The notes below the pieces were generated by a model. It ran no database searches. It saw only the letters and a list, made by a program, of their open reading frames with translations, and was not told where the DNA came from. Position numbers and translations under genes: made by a program. This document shows positions 28,436 to 36,289 of a stretch of 64,000 bases of DNA, piece after piece (the first letter of the stretch is position 1; every line of letters begins with the position of its first letter). Origin of the DNA: Methylomonas subterranea (lineage in GTDB: Bacteria > Pseudomonadota > Gammaproteobacteria > Methylococcales > Methylomonadaceae); the NCBI RefSeq assembly GCF_024505185.1, contig NZ_JANIBJ010000002.1, positions 1 to 64,000 on the forward strand, written 5' to 3'.

Positions 28436-28739
28436 AATTTGCTCCGTTTTTGCCAGGAGCTTCCCGTTTAAAGGGCTTAATCGCTGGCCGTGCGAAGGTC
28501 GTAGGTTCGATTCCTATTGTCGGCACCATTAAAATCAATGGCTTATACAATTTTTAACCCCGCATAAATTATCAATGGGACACTGGCGGGACAGTTCAAA
28601 AAAAAACCATAAAAACCGGCAATAAAAAGCCGCCGGTAAGCCAACCAAGGCCATATGAACAATAGTTTTGATCGCCGTGCCGGTAATCATGCCTGTCAAG
28701 TTGTTATGGGGTTATTCAAGGCGTTGGTATTGGATGCGC
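28436..28739. other. Gene-poor stretch with integration-arm-like repeats
   Basis: After the tRNA fragment, two GGGACA repeats (28577-28582 and 28588-28593) occur in TGGGACACTGGCGGGACAG, reminiscent of arm sites next to integrase genes in tRNA-integrated islands. An A-rich tract and a small CCGGC/GCCGG hairpin follow. No integrase gene is present. A 68-codon rightward frame (28655-28861) has no recognisable content. Confidence 0.45.
28496..28528 (+). other. 3' fragment of a tRNA gene (Thr-like), attachment-site remnant
   Basis: AGGTC, then T-stem and loop GTAGG TTCGATT CCTAT, acceptor strand TGTCGGC and ACCA form the last 33 bases of a tRNA, resembling tRNA-Thr(TGT), whose acceptor typically begins GCCGACA or GCCGACT. 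The 5' half is absent. Such 3' ends are the classic integration sites of tyrosine recombinases. No intact copy is in the window. Confidence 0.75.
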
Positions 28740-28865
28740 TCACAACGCCGATAAAGGCCATCGGCTTGTCGTCGTGTAGCCTCGTGCAGCGCCAGCGGAA
28801 TCCAGGACACTGGCAAGGGCTGGCAGTTTTGCATACAGCTTTTTGGTGGCGTGGATGGTGATCAT
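28740..28865 (-). pseudogene. Possible truncated DUF6933-like gene
   Basis: A 41-codon frame starting MITIHATKKLYAKLP, which recalls the opening of DUF6933 proteins (normally about 150-170 residues). The resemblance is lost after about 20 residues and the frame closes early. No ribosome site is evident. I regard it as a decayed fragment; the family assignment is from memory of the motif and is tentative. Confidence 0.35.
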
Positions 28866-28930
28866 GAAGCCGGTTTTCGATAGTGGGTTGTCGTCAGCGG
28901 ACCTTGTCGAATCAATCCTCTCAATAACAG

Positions 28931-29022
28931 TTGCTCTCCCTCAGGGATAGGGTTAGGGTGAGGGGAATAAATTGGATGATCACCCTCACCCCGGCCCTCT
29001 CCCAATGGGAGAGGGAGAAATA
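28931..29022. repeat. Pair of inverted GC-rich palindromic repeats (copy 1) after hsdS
   Basis: Two modules in opposite orientation: CTCCCTCAGGGATAGGG followed by a GGGTGAGGGG tail, then CCCTCACCCCGG with the hairpin CCCTCTCCCAATGGGAGAGGG. They sit just beyond the hsdS stop and could act as a terminator or mRNA 3'-end stabiliser. Confidence 0.8.
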
Positions 29023-29027
29023 CCCGC

Positions 29028-30830
29028 TCAGGCGACGGCTTGCTCGACAATCGCATCGGCGAGCTGAAGCTGCGTGGTTTGCGCGGCGGCGATGCGGGCT
29101 TTGAGGGCGTCGCAGAGGGCCATCAGTTCATCGACTTTGGCGACGATTCGGTGTTGTTCATAAATTGGTGGAACAGAAACCACGAGTGAACCAATATGCT
29201 TCTGATTTACAGTTTTTTGGCCAGCGGTACTGATAAACAGATGTTTAATCCGATTCCTTACAAGGTCGGACAAACCTAACAGCACTAAATAACCTGGAAC
29301 TAAAATTTCTCGGGGAAACCGCAAGCGAATAAAGTGGTCGCAATAGATTGCACCATAACTTTCATCACATAATACAAATCTCCCAACAATGTCAGCACTG
29401 CCATTGACTCTAATTATTAAAACATCATTCTTCTGAAGAGAATATTTAGCTATTGATTGTTCCAATATTGTTAACGTTCTTGTATCTCTTAACGACACTT
29501 TCCAATTATCAATATCAGCCAATCTTAATACGATAATCTCTTTTCCTGATTTATCACCTCGGCTCGAAGCACCATTTTGAAATTCTGGTGATAAGTCATC
29601 TAAACGCACCCAACGCCAGTTACTAGGTAATTGAAACGGTTTTTCGTCTGCCAAAATCTCGGATAGTTCTTTTTCATTTTTTAGATTTCCTTGTTTACCT
29701 GTTTTCTCCTTTTGTTTGGCATCTCTTTCCAGTAAAACACTTATAGGCTCATCATTCTGATCTTGCGGCACCAATTTACCCATCACGGCCAACTGCAGGA
29801 GGGTTTGTTTGAGTTGGTCGATGCTGGATTCGGTGGTGAACAGGGTCTCGAAGTGGTCGGCGATGCGGCTCCAGGCTTGCTCAAATTCGGCGGCATCGGC
29901 GGCTTGGGTCAGTGTGTCGAGCAGGGTTTGCACCAGGGTTTGATGGGCGGCGAGATGATCGGTTTGCTGCTGCTCCAGTTGATCGCACAGCGCCATCAAT
30001 TCATCGACTTTGGCGACGATGCGGTGTTGTTCGGCGAGAGGAGGGATTTCCAAAATCAATTTTTCCATCCGTTCTTTCGTCATATGGATCATTGCAATTC
30101 CGTTTCCTGATGCCTTAATTTTTTCAGTTATCGATGTAAAAAAATAAAACAAAAACTGCTTATCAAGGCATGAAGGATCATAGAGGTCTAATTTCCAAAT
30201 ATGGTAGTGGTATATAGCTTTTCCGCCTTGCCAAATAAACGGTCCGAAAGACGCTGACCACGCGTAAATCAAATCGCCATTATCTATGTACTTATCAGGC
30301 TCGAGTTCTAAATCTGAGTAGTACCATTCATTTGATGTAAATAGATTTCCAACCCTTAATAGAGGTGTGCCTTCCTGCAACATCTCATGTTTTTTATATG
30401 CTCGCCCGTTAAGCACATTGATTATCTCGCCAAGTCTGACCAACTCCCAGCCAGTTGGTAAATGAGGGGGCATTTCTTCCTCTGAAATTTCAGGAAGACC
30501 TTTCTGTGGTTTTAGTTTTCCTTCATCTATCAATCGCGTTTTTTGAAGGTAAATTTTATCTAACAAAGTTCTTGCAGGCTCGTCATTTGGGTCTTGTGTA
30601 ACCAACTTCCCCCGCACCGCCAATTCCAATATCAATTCGCGCAGTTTTTTGATGCCGTATGCGGTGTACTTGGCGTTGCGGGTATTAGTTGGATTCCCCT
30701 CACCCCGGCCCTCTCCTTTATGCCCTATAGGGTGCGCTGGAGAGGGGGATTTTCTACCACGACCTGAGTTGCTTTTGCTGGCGATGGCAGTGGTACAAAT
30801 AGCTAAATGTTGGCTGATGAATTCGTTCAT
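29028..30830 (-). CDS. hsdS: Type I restriction-modification specificity subunit HsdS (type IB)
   Basis: A 600-residue specificity subunit with two target-recognition domains (about residues 120-235 and 395-520), each coded by conspicuously AT-rich DNA, and two conserved EQHRIVAKVDELMALCD helices flanking the central spacer. It directs HsdM and HsdR to a bipartite DNA site. Length and composition match the EcoEI (type IB) group (about 590). In homologues the N-terminal SxSGRG segment passes almost directly into YGIKKLRELILELAVRG. Here about 21 residues encoded by a palindromic repeat (30692-30752) are inserted in frame between them. The recognition sequence cannot be read from the protein. 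Confidence 0.93.
   Translation of the reverse strand: MNEFISQHLAICTTAIASKSNSGRGRKSPSPAHPIGHKGEGRGEGNPTNTRNAKYTAYGIKKLRELILELAVRGKLVTQDPNDEPARTLLDKIYLQKTRLIDEGKLKPQKGLPEISEEEMPPHLPTGWELVRLGEIINVLNGRAYKKHEMLQEGTPLLRVGNLFTSNEWYYSDLELEPDKYIDNGDLIYAWSASFGPFIWQGGKAIYHYHIWKLDLYDPSCLDKQFLFYFFTSITEKIKASGNGIAMIHMTKERMEKLILEIPPLAEQHRIVAKVDELMALCDQLEQQQTDHLAAHQTLVQTLLDTLTQAADAAEFEQAWSRIADHFETLFTTESSIDQLKQTLLQLAVMGKLVPQDQNDEPISVLLERDAKQKEKTGKQGNLKNEKELSEILADEKPFQLPSNWRWVRLDDLSPEFQNGASSRGDKSGKEIIVLRLADIDNWKVSLRDTRTLTILEQSIAKYSLQKNDVLIIRVNGSADIVGRFVLCDESYGAIYCDHFIRLRFPREILVPGYLVLLGLSDLVRNRIKHLFISTAGQKTVNQKHIGSLVVSVPPIYEQHRIVAKVDELMALCDALKARIAAAQTTQLQLADAIVEQAVA
30692..30752. repeat. GC-rich palindromic repeat inside hsdS (copy 2)
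   Basis: CCCTCACCCCGG, then CCCTCTCC, a loop containing CCCTATAGGG, and GGAGAGGG. The copy is read through as residues such as SPSPAHP and GEGRGEGNP of HsdS without breaking the frame. Confidence 0.85.
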
Positions 30831-31035
30831 ATTGTGTGCGTTTCAAAAGCCCTCTCCGAAGGGAGAGGGTTGGGTGAGGGGAAATTTAAAATAATGTGGC
30901 TTCAATCATTGCGGCTTCGCATTGTTTTAACACACCCTCACCCTAGCCCTTGTATGTTATGTGAGAACGATCCATATAAGGTTTTGAAGAAAGATAGGTC
31001 GTTAACCCTCTCCCAGTGGGAGAGGGGATTTATTG
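30831..31035. repeat. Two palindromic repeats in the hsdM-hsdS gap (copies 3 and 4, one interrupted)
   Basis: Copy 3 (30849-30881) is CCCTCTCC GAA GGGAGAGGG plus a GGGTGAGGGG tail. Copy 4 is split: its tail CCCTCACCCTAGCCCT (30935-30950) is separated from its hairpin CCCTCTCCCAGTGGGAGAGGG (near 31006-31026) by about 55 unrelated bases bordered by CCCT on both sides, as if something inserted into it. There is no gene here. Confidence 0.8.
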
Positions 31036-32505
31036 TTAACGTTGCAAGGCTTGCTGCAGCACGGCTTTAAGCTGGTCGCGCAATTGGCCGATTTCCTGTT
31101 GCTGTTGGGCGTAGCGTTGCAGCAGTTCGTCCGGGTCGTGGCTGATTTGTTCGCCGACGTGCGGGTTTTTGATGTCCAGGTTGTAGTTGCGGGCTTTGAT
31201 GTCGTCGATAGACACTGGCCAGGCTTGTTCCGTGGCTTGGCGGCTGGCGTAGCCGTCGGCGGCGCTGCCCCACCAGGCGATTTCGGTTTGAAATTCTTCA
31301 AAACGCATCGGCTTGGTTTTGTTGTAGCTTTTCACGCCGTCCGGATACGGGTGCTCGTAATACCAAACGGTTTGCGTCGGCGTGCCTTTGTCGAAAAACA
31401 GGATGTTGGTTTTGATGCCGGTGTAAGGGTTGAACACGCCGTTGGGCAGACGGACGATGGTGTGCAGCTTGCATTCGCTCAGCAGGCTTTCCTTGAGGCG
31501 GGTTTTCATGCCTTCGCCGAACAAAAAGCCGTCAGGCAACACCACGGCGGCGCGGCCCTTGTCTTTGAGCAGTTTGATGATCAAGGCCATGAACAAGTCG
31601 GCGGTTTCGCGGGTGCGGAACTGGGCCGGGAAGTTGTTTTCGATGCCGTCTTCTTCCATGCCGCCGAACGGCGGGTTGGTGATGATGACGTCGACGCGGT
31701 CGGCGTTGCCGTAGTCCTTGTACGGACGGCTGAGGGTGTTGTCGTGGCGGATGTTGGTGGGCGTGTCGATGCCGTGCAGAATCATGTTGGTGACGCAGAG
31801 CATGTGCGGCAGGGCTTTTTTCTCGACGCCGCGGATCGAGGCTTGCAGGGTTTGTTCGTCCTGTTCGGTTTTGACGTAACGGTCGCGCTTGTGGTCGATA
31901 GCACAGCTTAAAAAGCCGCCGGTGCCGCAGGCCGGGTCGAGCACGGTTTCGTGCAGTTGCGGGTCGATGCGGTTGACGATGAATTGGGTGACGGCGCGCG
32001 GGGTGTAAAACTCACCGGCGTTACCGGCGCTTTGCAGGTCTTTGAGAATTTGTTCGTAAATACTGCCGAAGGTGTGGCGGTCGGCGGTGTTGTTGAAGTC
32101 GATTTCGCCGATTTTATTGATGACCTGGCGCAGCAAGGTGCCGGATTTCATGTAGTTGTAGGCGTCTTCGAACACGTCGCGCACCACTTGGGCACGTTGG
32201 CCTGAGGGGCCGTGTAGCGGCAGACGGTCTTTCAGGGTGGGGAACAGTTGCAGGTTGACGAAATCGGCCAGTTCGTCGCCGGTCATGCCTTCCGGGTCTT
32301 GCGCCCAGTTACGCCAGCGCAGGTGTTTGGGCAGCGGCGATTGGTAGTCGTCTTCAATCAGTTCCAGTTCTTGTTCGCGGTCATCGAAAATTTTCAAAAA
32401 GAACAGCCACACCAATTGACTGATGCGCTGGGCGTCGCCATCGACGCCGACATCCTTGCGCATGATGTCTTGGATGGATTTGATGATGCCGGAAACGTTG
32501 CTCAT
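31036..32505 (-). CDS. hsdM: Type I restriction-modification DNA methyltransferase HsdM
   Basis: A 489-residue N6-adenine methyltransferase subunit. The helical N-terminal domain is followed by TFGSIYEQILKDLQ, the SAM motif DPACGTGGF (near residue 190) and the catalytic NPPFGG (near 279), the latter with the spacing usual for gamma-type adenine methylases. The size fits EcoEI HsdM (about 490). The start MSNVSGIIKSIQD at 32505 is the family's usual opening; 15 further codons upstream come from the repeat region and are excluded. All catalytic motifs are intact. Confidence 0.95.
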   Translation of the reverse strand: MSNVSGIIKSIQDIMRKDVGVDGDAQRISQLVWLFFLKIFDDREQELELIEDDYQSPLPKHLRWRNWAQDPEGMTGDELADFVNLQLFPTLKDRLPLHGPSGQRAQVVRDVFEDAYNYMKSGTLLRQVINKIGEIDFNNTADRHTFGSIYEQILKDLQSAGNAGEFYTPRAVTQFIVNRIDPQLHETVLDPACGTGGFLSCAIDHKRDRYVKTEQDEQTLQASIRGVEKKALPHMLCVTNMILHGIDTPTNIRHDNTLSRPYKDYGNADRVDVIITNPPFGGMEEDGIENNFPAQFRTRETADLFMALIIKLLKDKGRAAVVLPDGFLFGEGMKTRLKESLLSECKLHTIVRLPNGVFNPYTGIKTNILFFDKGTPTQTVWYYEHPYPDGVKSYNKTKPMRFEEFQTEIAWWGSAADGYASRQATEQAWPVSIDDIKARNYNLDIKNPHVGEQISHDPDELLQRYAQQQQEIGQLRDQLKAVLQQALQR

Positions 32506-32530
32506 GTATGTCTTTGTCCTGTTATTAAAA

Positions 32531-32694
32531 GCCCTCTCCAAAGTACCCAAGGGGCATAAAGGAGAGGGTTGGGTGAGGGGAAATTAAAGCAGCTTCGCAC
32601 TGTTCTGATCCCCCTCATTCCTGCCTTCTCGGCAAATGCTCCTGCTTTGCTCTACCTCCTGCATCCTTGCAGTCGTCCCTGAGGGAGAAGGAGT
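32531..32694. repeat. Palindromic repeats between the DUF559 gene and hsdM (copies 5 and 6)
   Basis: Copy 5 (32531-32580) has CCCTCTCC and GGAGAGGG around a GTACCCAAGGGGC-containing loop, with the GGGTGAGGGG tail. Copy 6 (32609-32694) starts with CCCCCTCATTCCTGCCTTCTC and ends with CCCTGAGGGAGAAGGAG, with about 45 bases (GGCAAATGC...CAGTCGT) between. No gene fits the stretch. Confidence 0.7.
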
Positions 32695-32701
32695 TGTTAG
32701 C

Positions 32702-33037
32702 CTAATTGTTTAAAATCGCCAATCTGATGGCTTCCAACACACTCGTGATGTTTTGTAGTACGTCGTTGTTCCAAAAACGCAGCACTTTGAAGCCGCGTTT
32801 TTGTAGTTGCTCGGTGCGGCGGTGGTCGTATTCGAGCTGTTCGGCATGTTGGCCGCCGTCCAGTTCGACGATCAATTTTACCTCCAGGCAGACAAAATCG
32901 ACGATGTAAGTGTCGATGGGGTACTGCCTGCGGAATTTTTGGCCGCATAGTTGCCGGTCTCGCAAATGTCGCCACAGCAGGTGTTCGGCGTCGGTTTGGT
33001 TTTTTCTGAGATTGCGGGCGTTGCTGGTTAGGGACAT
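32702..33037 (-). CDS. DUF559 endonuclease-fold protein
   Basis: A 111-residue protein of the DUF559 family, related to the very-short-patch-repair-like PD-(D/E)xK nucleases: ARNLRKNQTDAEHLLWRHLR, then QYPIDTYIVDFVC and KLIVELDGGQHAE, with candidate acidic residues Asp47 and Glu58 and the following FKVLRFWNNDVL. DUF559 genes are frequent passengers near restriction loci and repeats. It lies between hsdR and hsdM in the same direction and is bounded by palindromic repeats on both sides. A part in restriction is not established. Confidence 0.88.
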   Translation of the reverse strand: MSLTSNARNLRKNQTDAEHLLWRHLRDRQLCGQKFRRQYPIDTYIVDFVCLEVKLIVELDGGQHAEQLEYDHRRTEQLQKRGFKVLRFWNNDVLQNITSVLEAIRLAILNN

Positions 33038-33046
33038 TTTTTATTC

Positions 33047-33084
33047 TCCTCACCCCGGCCCTCTCCCGCTGGAGAGGGAGAACA
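33047..33084. repeat. GC-rich palindromic repeat at the hsdR 3' end (copy 7)
   Basis: CTCACCCCGG then CCCTCTCCCGCTGGAGAGGGAG. The hsdR stop codon (33050-33052) and its last seven or so codons lie inside this copy. Confidence 0.85.
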
Positions 33085-35407
33085 ACTCTTGCTCTAATTC
33101 TTGTATCGCGATTTCGTATTGGTCCTTGCCGCCAAAGACTTGGTTGATGATTTCGACCGGCGTGCCGATGTCGCTAAACGGTTTGAGTTTGAGCACTTTG
33201 GCGCTTTCGATGGTACCGATGCCTTCGTCGGCGTATTTGTCCAGCAAGGCATTCAGCACGGCGCGGGCTTGTTCGCCGTATTTGGTGAAGTAGTTGCGCT
33301 TTTTGACGTTGTTGGCGCGTTCCTTCCGAGTCAACGGCGGCTGGTCGTAGGCGATGTGGGCGATTAGGTCGAAATCGCCGTAGTCCTTGCCGACTTCGGC
33401 GGCCAGGTTATCCAACACGATGCCATAGTCTTCCAGCAGGTCGATGATGGCCTGTTTTTTCTTGGCGTTGTGCCAGCGTTGCAGAAACTCGTCCAAGGAG
33501 GCGAACTCGGATTGAATCTGTTTGCGGGTGAAGTCGCGGTAGGATTCGGTAATCAGGGTGCCGTCCGGGCCGAGGTATTCGACGCGCTCGGCGATGATTC
33601 TGACCGGTACGCCGCTGACGCGGATTTTATACGTGCCAGCGGGTTCTTCGATGTCGTCGCCGTCTTCTTCGCCGTCCGGCTCCGGATCGGGCGGCACGGG
33701 ATCGTCGCCATCGTCGGGTTCGTAAATCACCACCGGTTCGCCGTCGAAATCCGGATCGCGGAACAGTTCGGTGGCTTTTTTGAAGTCCATGATGGTGAAG
33801 AAGAACTTGCCGAATTCTTCGTCGATACGGGTGCCACGACCGATGATTTGCTTGAAGATGGTCATCGAGCTGATGGTTTTATCCAGCACGATCAGCTTGC
33901 AGGTTTTGGCATCGACGCCCGTGGTGAGCAGTTCCGAGGTGGTGGCGATGACCGGGAATGTGCTTTCCGGGTCGATAAAGTTGTCCAGTTCGGCTTTGCC
34001 TTCCACGCTGTCGCCGGTAATGCGCATGACGTATTTGGGATTATCCAATGCCAAATTACCAGCGGCGTTGACGATGGCGACGCGCATGCGTTCGGCGTGG
34101 TCGATGTCTTCGCAGAAGATGATGGTTTTGGCGTAAGGGTCGGTTGCCAGCAGATATTGCATCACGCGCTTGGCAACCAGTTTGGTGCGTTGGTTGAGCA
34201 CCAAAATCCGGTCCATGTCCGCTCGGTTGTAGGTGCGGTTTTCGATGGCGTTGCCGAGGTCGTCGGTCATGCCAGTCGGCGGCGTCCAGCCGTGAATGTC
34301 TTTGTCGATGTCGATGCGCACTACTTTGTAGGGGGCAAGAAAACCGTCTTCGATGCCTTGTTTGAGGCTGTAGGTGTAAACCGGTTTGCCGAAGTAATCG
34401 GTGCTGGAGACGTATTTGGTTTCTTTGGGCGTGGCGGTCAAACCGAGTTGAATGGCGTCTTTGAAGTAATCGAGGATTTCCCGCCAGGCGGAATCGTCGG
34501 CGGCGCTGCCACGATGGCATTCGTCGATGACGATCATGTCGAAAAAGTCGGGCGAGACGTTTTTAAAGATTTTGTCTTCTTCGGCGGGGCCGGTGATGGC
34601 TTGATACAAACCCAGGTAAATTTCGTAAGCCGGGTCGAGCTTGCGGTTTTTGATTTTGGTCATCACCGAACCGAACGGCTTAAAGTCGTTGACCAGGGTT
34701 TGATCGACCAGAATGTTGCGGTCTGCCAGAAACAGTATGCGCTTGACCTGCTTGGCCTTCCACAATCGCCAGATGATTTGGAAGGTGGTGTAAGTTTTGC
34801 CGGTGCCGGTGGCCATCACCAACAGCACGCGCTTTTGCTGGTTAGCGATGGCTTCAATGGTGCGGTTGATGGCTTCGACTTGGTAATAGCGCGGCTGTTT
34901 GCTGTTGCTGTCTTCGTAGTAGGGCTGAACGACCAGTTTTTCGTTTTGGTCGTCTATGCCTCGATAGTGTTTGTAACGTTGCCAAAGTAGGTCAGGTGGA
35001 AGAAAGGCATCGAGTGCAAATTCGGTTTCGATGTCTTCGTTTGGCTTTGGAACTTTGTTATGTGCGGCAAAAGCGTCGCCGTTGGAACTAAAGGCGCTGG
35101 GGACTTGCAAAATCTCCGCGTAGCCCAGGGCTTGTTGCAGGCCGTGGCTGACGGAGTGGTTGTTGTCTTTGGCTTCGACGACTGCCACCGGCACGCCGGG
35201 TTCCCAGTACAGCACGTAGTCGGCGAATTTCTTCTTTTTCTTGTTGCGGGACGAGATATTGCCCCTAACGACGATAGGTCCTGGCGTTAAGGTTACTTCG
35301 CGGCGGATTTGCCGAACGGGATCCCAGCCTGCATCGCGGATAGCCGGGGTGATGAAAAGGTCGCAGATGTCGGTTTCACTGAGGGCTTTTTTGTCCTTAG
35401 TATCCAT
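33050..35407 (-). CDS. hsdR: Type I restriction endonuclease/translocase subunit HsdR
   Basis: A 785-residue motor and nuclease subunit. The nuclease residues are near the N-terminus (Asp63 in FADYVLYWEP; Glu78 and Lys80 in VVEAK). The superfamily 2 translocase follows with Walker A ATGTGKTYT (near 200), DECHRG (near 297), later GRGTRIDEEFGKFFF, and an acidic linker rich in DPEPD before the EcoEI_R C-terminal domain (WHNAKKKQAIIDLLEDYG). All motifs are intact, so the locus may be active. The protein ends ...LFSLSSGRGPG, where SSGRGPG and the stop come from a palindromic repeat, so the native C-terminus was probably different or longer. Confidence 0.95.
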   Translation of the reverse strand: MDTKDKKALSETDICDLFITPAIRDAGWDPVRQIRREVTLTPGPIVVRGNISSRNKKKKKFADYVLYWEPGVPVAVVEAKDNNHSVSHGLQQALGYAEILQVPSAFSSNGDAFAAHNKVPKPNEDIETEFALDAFLPPDLLWQRYKHYRGIDDQNEKLVVQPYYEDSNSKQPRYYQVEAINRTIEAIANQQKRVLLVMATGTGKTYTTFQIIWRLWKAKQVKRILFLADRNILVDQTLVNDFKPFGSVMTKIKNRKLDPAYEIYLGLYQAITGPAEEDKIFKNVSPDFFDMIVIDECHRGSAADDSAWREILDYFKDAIQLGLTATPKETKYVSSTDYFGKPVYTYSLKQGIEDGFLAPYKVVRIDIDKDIHGWTPPTGMTDDLGNAIENRTYNRADMDRILVLNQRTKLVAKRVMQYLLATDPYAKTIIFCEDIDHAERMRVAIVNAAGNLALDNPKYVMRITGDSVEGKAELDNFIDPESTFPVIATTSELLTTGVDAKTCKLIVLDKTISSMTIFKQIIGRGTRIDEEFGKFFFTIMDFKKATELFRDPDFDGEPVVIYEPDDGDDPVPPDPEPDGEEDGDDIEEPAGTYKIRVSGVPVRIIAERVEYLGPDGTLITESYRDFTRKQIQSEFASLDEFLQRWHNAKKKQAIIDLLEDYGIVLDNLAAEVGKDYGDFDLIAHIAYDQPPLTRKERANNVKKRNYFTKYGEQARAVLNALLDKYADEGIGTIESAKVLKLKPFSDIGTPVEIINQVFGGKDQYEIAIQELEQELFSLSSGRGPG

Positions 35408-35502
35408 TGTAAAAAGTCCTAATTTGAAAGGAAATACGCATTTACTGGTGAATACTTTAGGGTCCGGCCTGTGCGGTTAGAAATCATTGTGGCGTCCCTT
35501 TT

Positions 35503-35988
35503 TTACGAGCCAATTGCTGTGCAAGATAAGAATAGCAACAGCGGATTATCCGGCGAAGCTTCAAATCCAAAACGCCGATAGTAAGCAGCCGCTGGTTCAT
35601 CAATCGCGTCGACAAATAAACCGATGCCTCCCGCCTCGGTATGGATACGCCGCGCGCGCATCAAGGAATCAATCAGCAGTAACTCGCCGAGCCGCTTATT
35701 TTGGAATACCTGATCGACGGCCAACCGACCCAATCGAACCCCAGGTATGCGGCGAGGCATTTTTTTACCCCAAGCAGCCGGCAGATGGCGATTTTCGAGT
35801 TCGGCTAGTGTGAGAGCGTAATAGGCGCAAATTTGAGTTGGCTTGGCTTCGTCGATAGCAACAAAGGTTTTCGACAGTCCTTTGTCCTGATGCTGGCGAG
35901 CAACCTTTCGCAACCAGTCATTCAGTTCTTCACAGCCGCAATCAAACCGTTGCCGATCATGGTCCCCAGTTAAAGGTATTATCTGCAT
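35503..35988 (-). CDS. GNAT-family acetyltransferase toxin (TacT/AtaT-type)
   Basis: A 161-residue GNAT protein with the opening LTGDHDRQRFDCGCEELNDW and the acetyl-CoA loop LGRLAVDQVFQNKRLG (about 86-101), followed by the tyrosine pair in AAAYYRRFGF (136-137), one of which matches the catalytic tyrosine of TacT. TacT-type toxins acetylate the amino group of aminoacyl-tRNAs and block translation. Its start lies inside the 3' end of the upstream RHH antitoxin gene (32-base overlap), the usual order antitoxin then toxin. Confidence 0.9.
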   Translation of the reverse strand: MQIIPLTGDHDRQRFDCGCEELNDWLRKVARQHQDKGLSKTFVAIDEAKPTQICAYYALTLAELENRHLPAAWGKKMPRRIPGVRLGRLAVDQVFQNKRLGELLLIDSLMRARRIHTEAGGIGLFVDAIDEPAAAYYRRFGFEASPDNPLLLFLSCTAIGS

Positions 35989-36268
35989 CGTTTTGCTTCG
36001 CGTCCTGGTAGTGCTTCATAGCGGCCTGCAACTTGGCGTTGGGTTGCGGCGGGTTTTCCATCAGATCAAGCAACCAATTCCAGTCGCGAGGGGATAAACG
36101 GATGACTTCCTCGCGCTCGATAACGGCCTGGGCTTCTTTTAAGGCCGACTGCACTAAAAACTGATTGACCGTGGCACCGGTCAGTTCGGCAGCACGGCAC
36201 AATGTTTCGTAAACCTCATGCGGGACGCGCGCGCCGATGCGGTCTTGCTTGGCTGTGACAGTTTCCAT
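35957..36268 (-). CDS. DUF1778 ribbon-helix-helix antitoxin (TacA-type)
   Basis: A 103-residue DUF1778 protein: RIGARVPHEVYETLCRAAELTGATVNQFLVQSALKEAQ forms the RHH DNA-binding part when taken in two pieces, and the C-terminal half contains the toxin-neutralising segment. It overlaps the GNAT toxin gene by 32 bases, so the pair is coupled. TacA proteins repress their own promoter; a short palindrome, GGAATATTCC, lies 22 bases upstream of the start. Confidence 0.9.
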   Translation of the reverse strand: METVTAKQDRIGARVPHEVYETLCRAAELTGATVNQFLVQSALKEAQAVIEREEVIRLSPRDWNWLLDLMENPPQPNAKLQAAMKHYQDAKQNDADNTFNWGP

Positions 36269-36289
36269 GGTGTTTACCTGCGATCAAAT

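Noticed and set aside
28655-28861. A 68-codon rightward frame after the tRNA scar
   Set aside because: No ribosome site, no recognisable motif, and it lies over a better, though weak, minus-strand fragment.
28931-33084. The repeated GC-rich hairpins as a CRISPR array
   Set aside because: Spacing is irregular, copies differ in orientation and length, genes lie between them, and no cas gene is present.
33470-34990. A 506-codon rightward open frame antisense to hsdR
   Set aside because: It is the reverse-frame shadow of hsdR, with no ribosome site and phenylalanine/valine/glycine-rich composition typical of antisense frames in GC-rich DNA.
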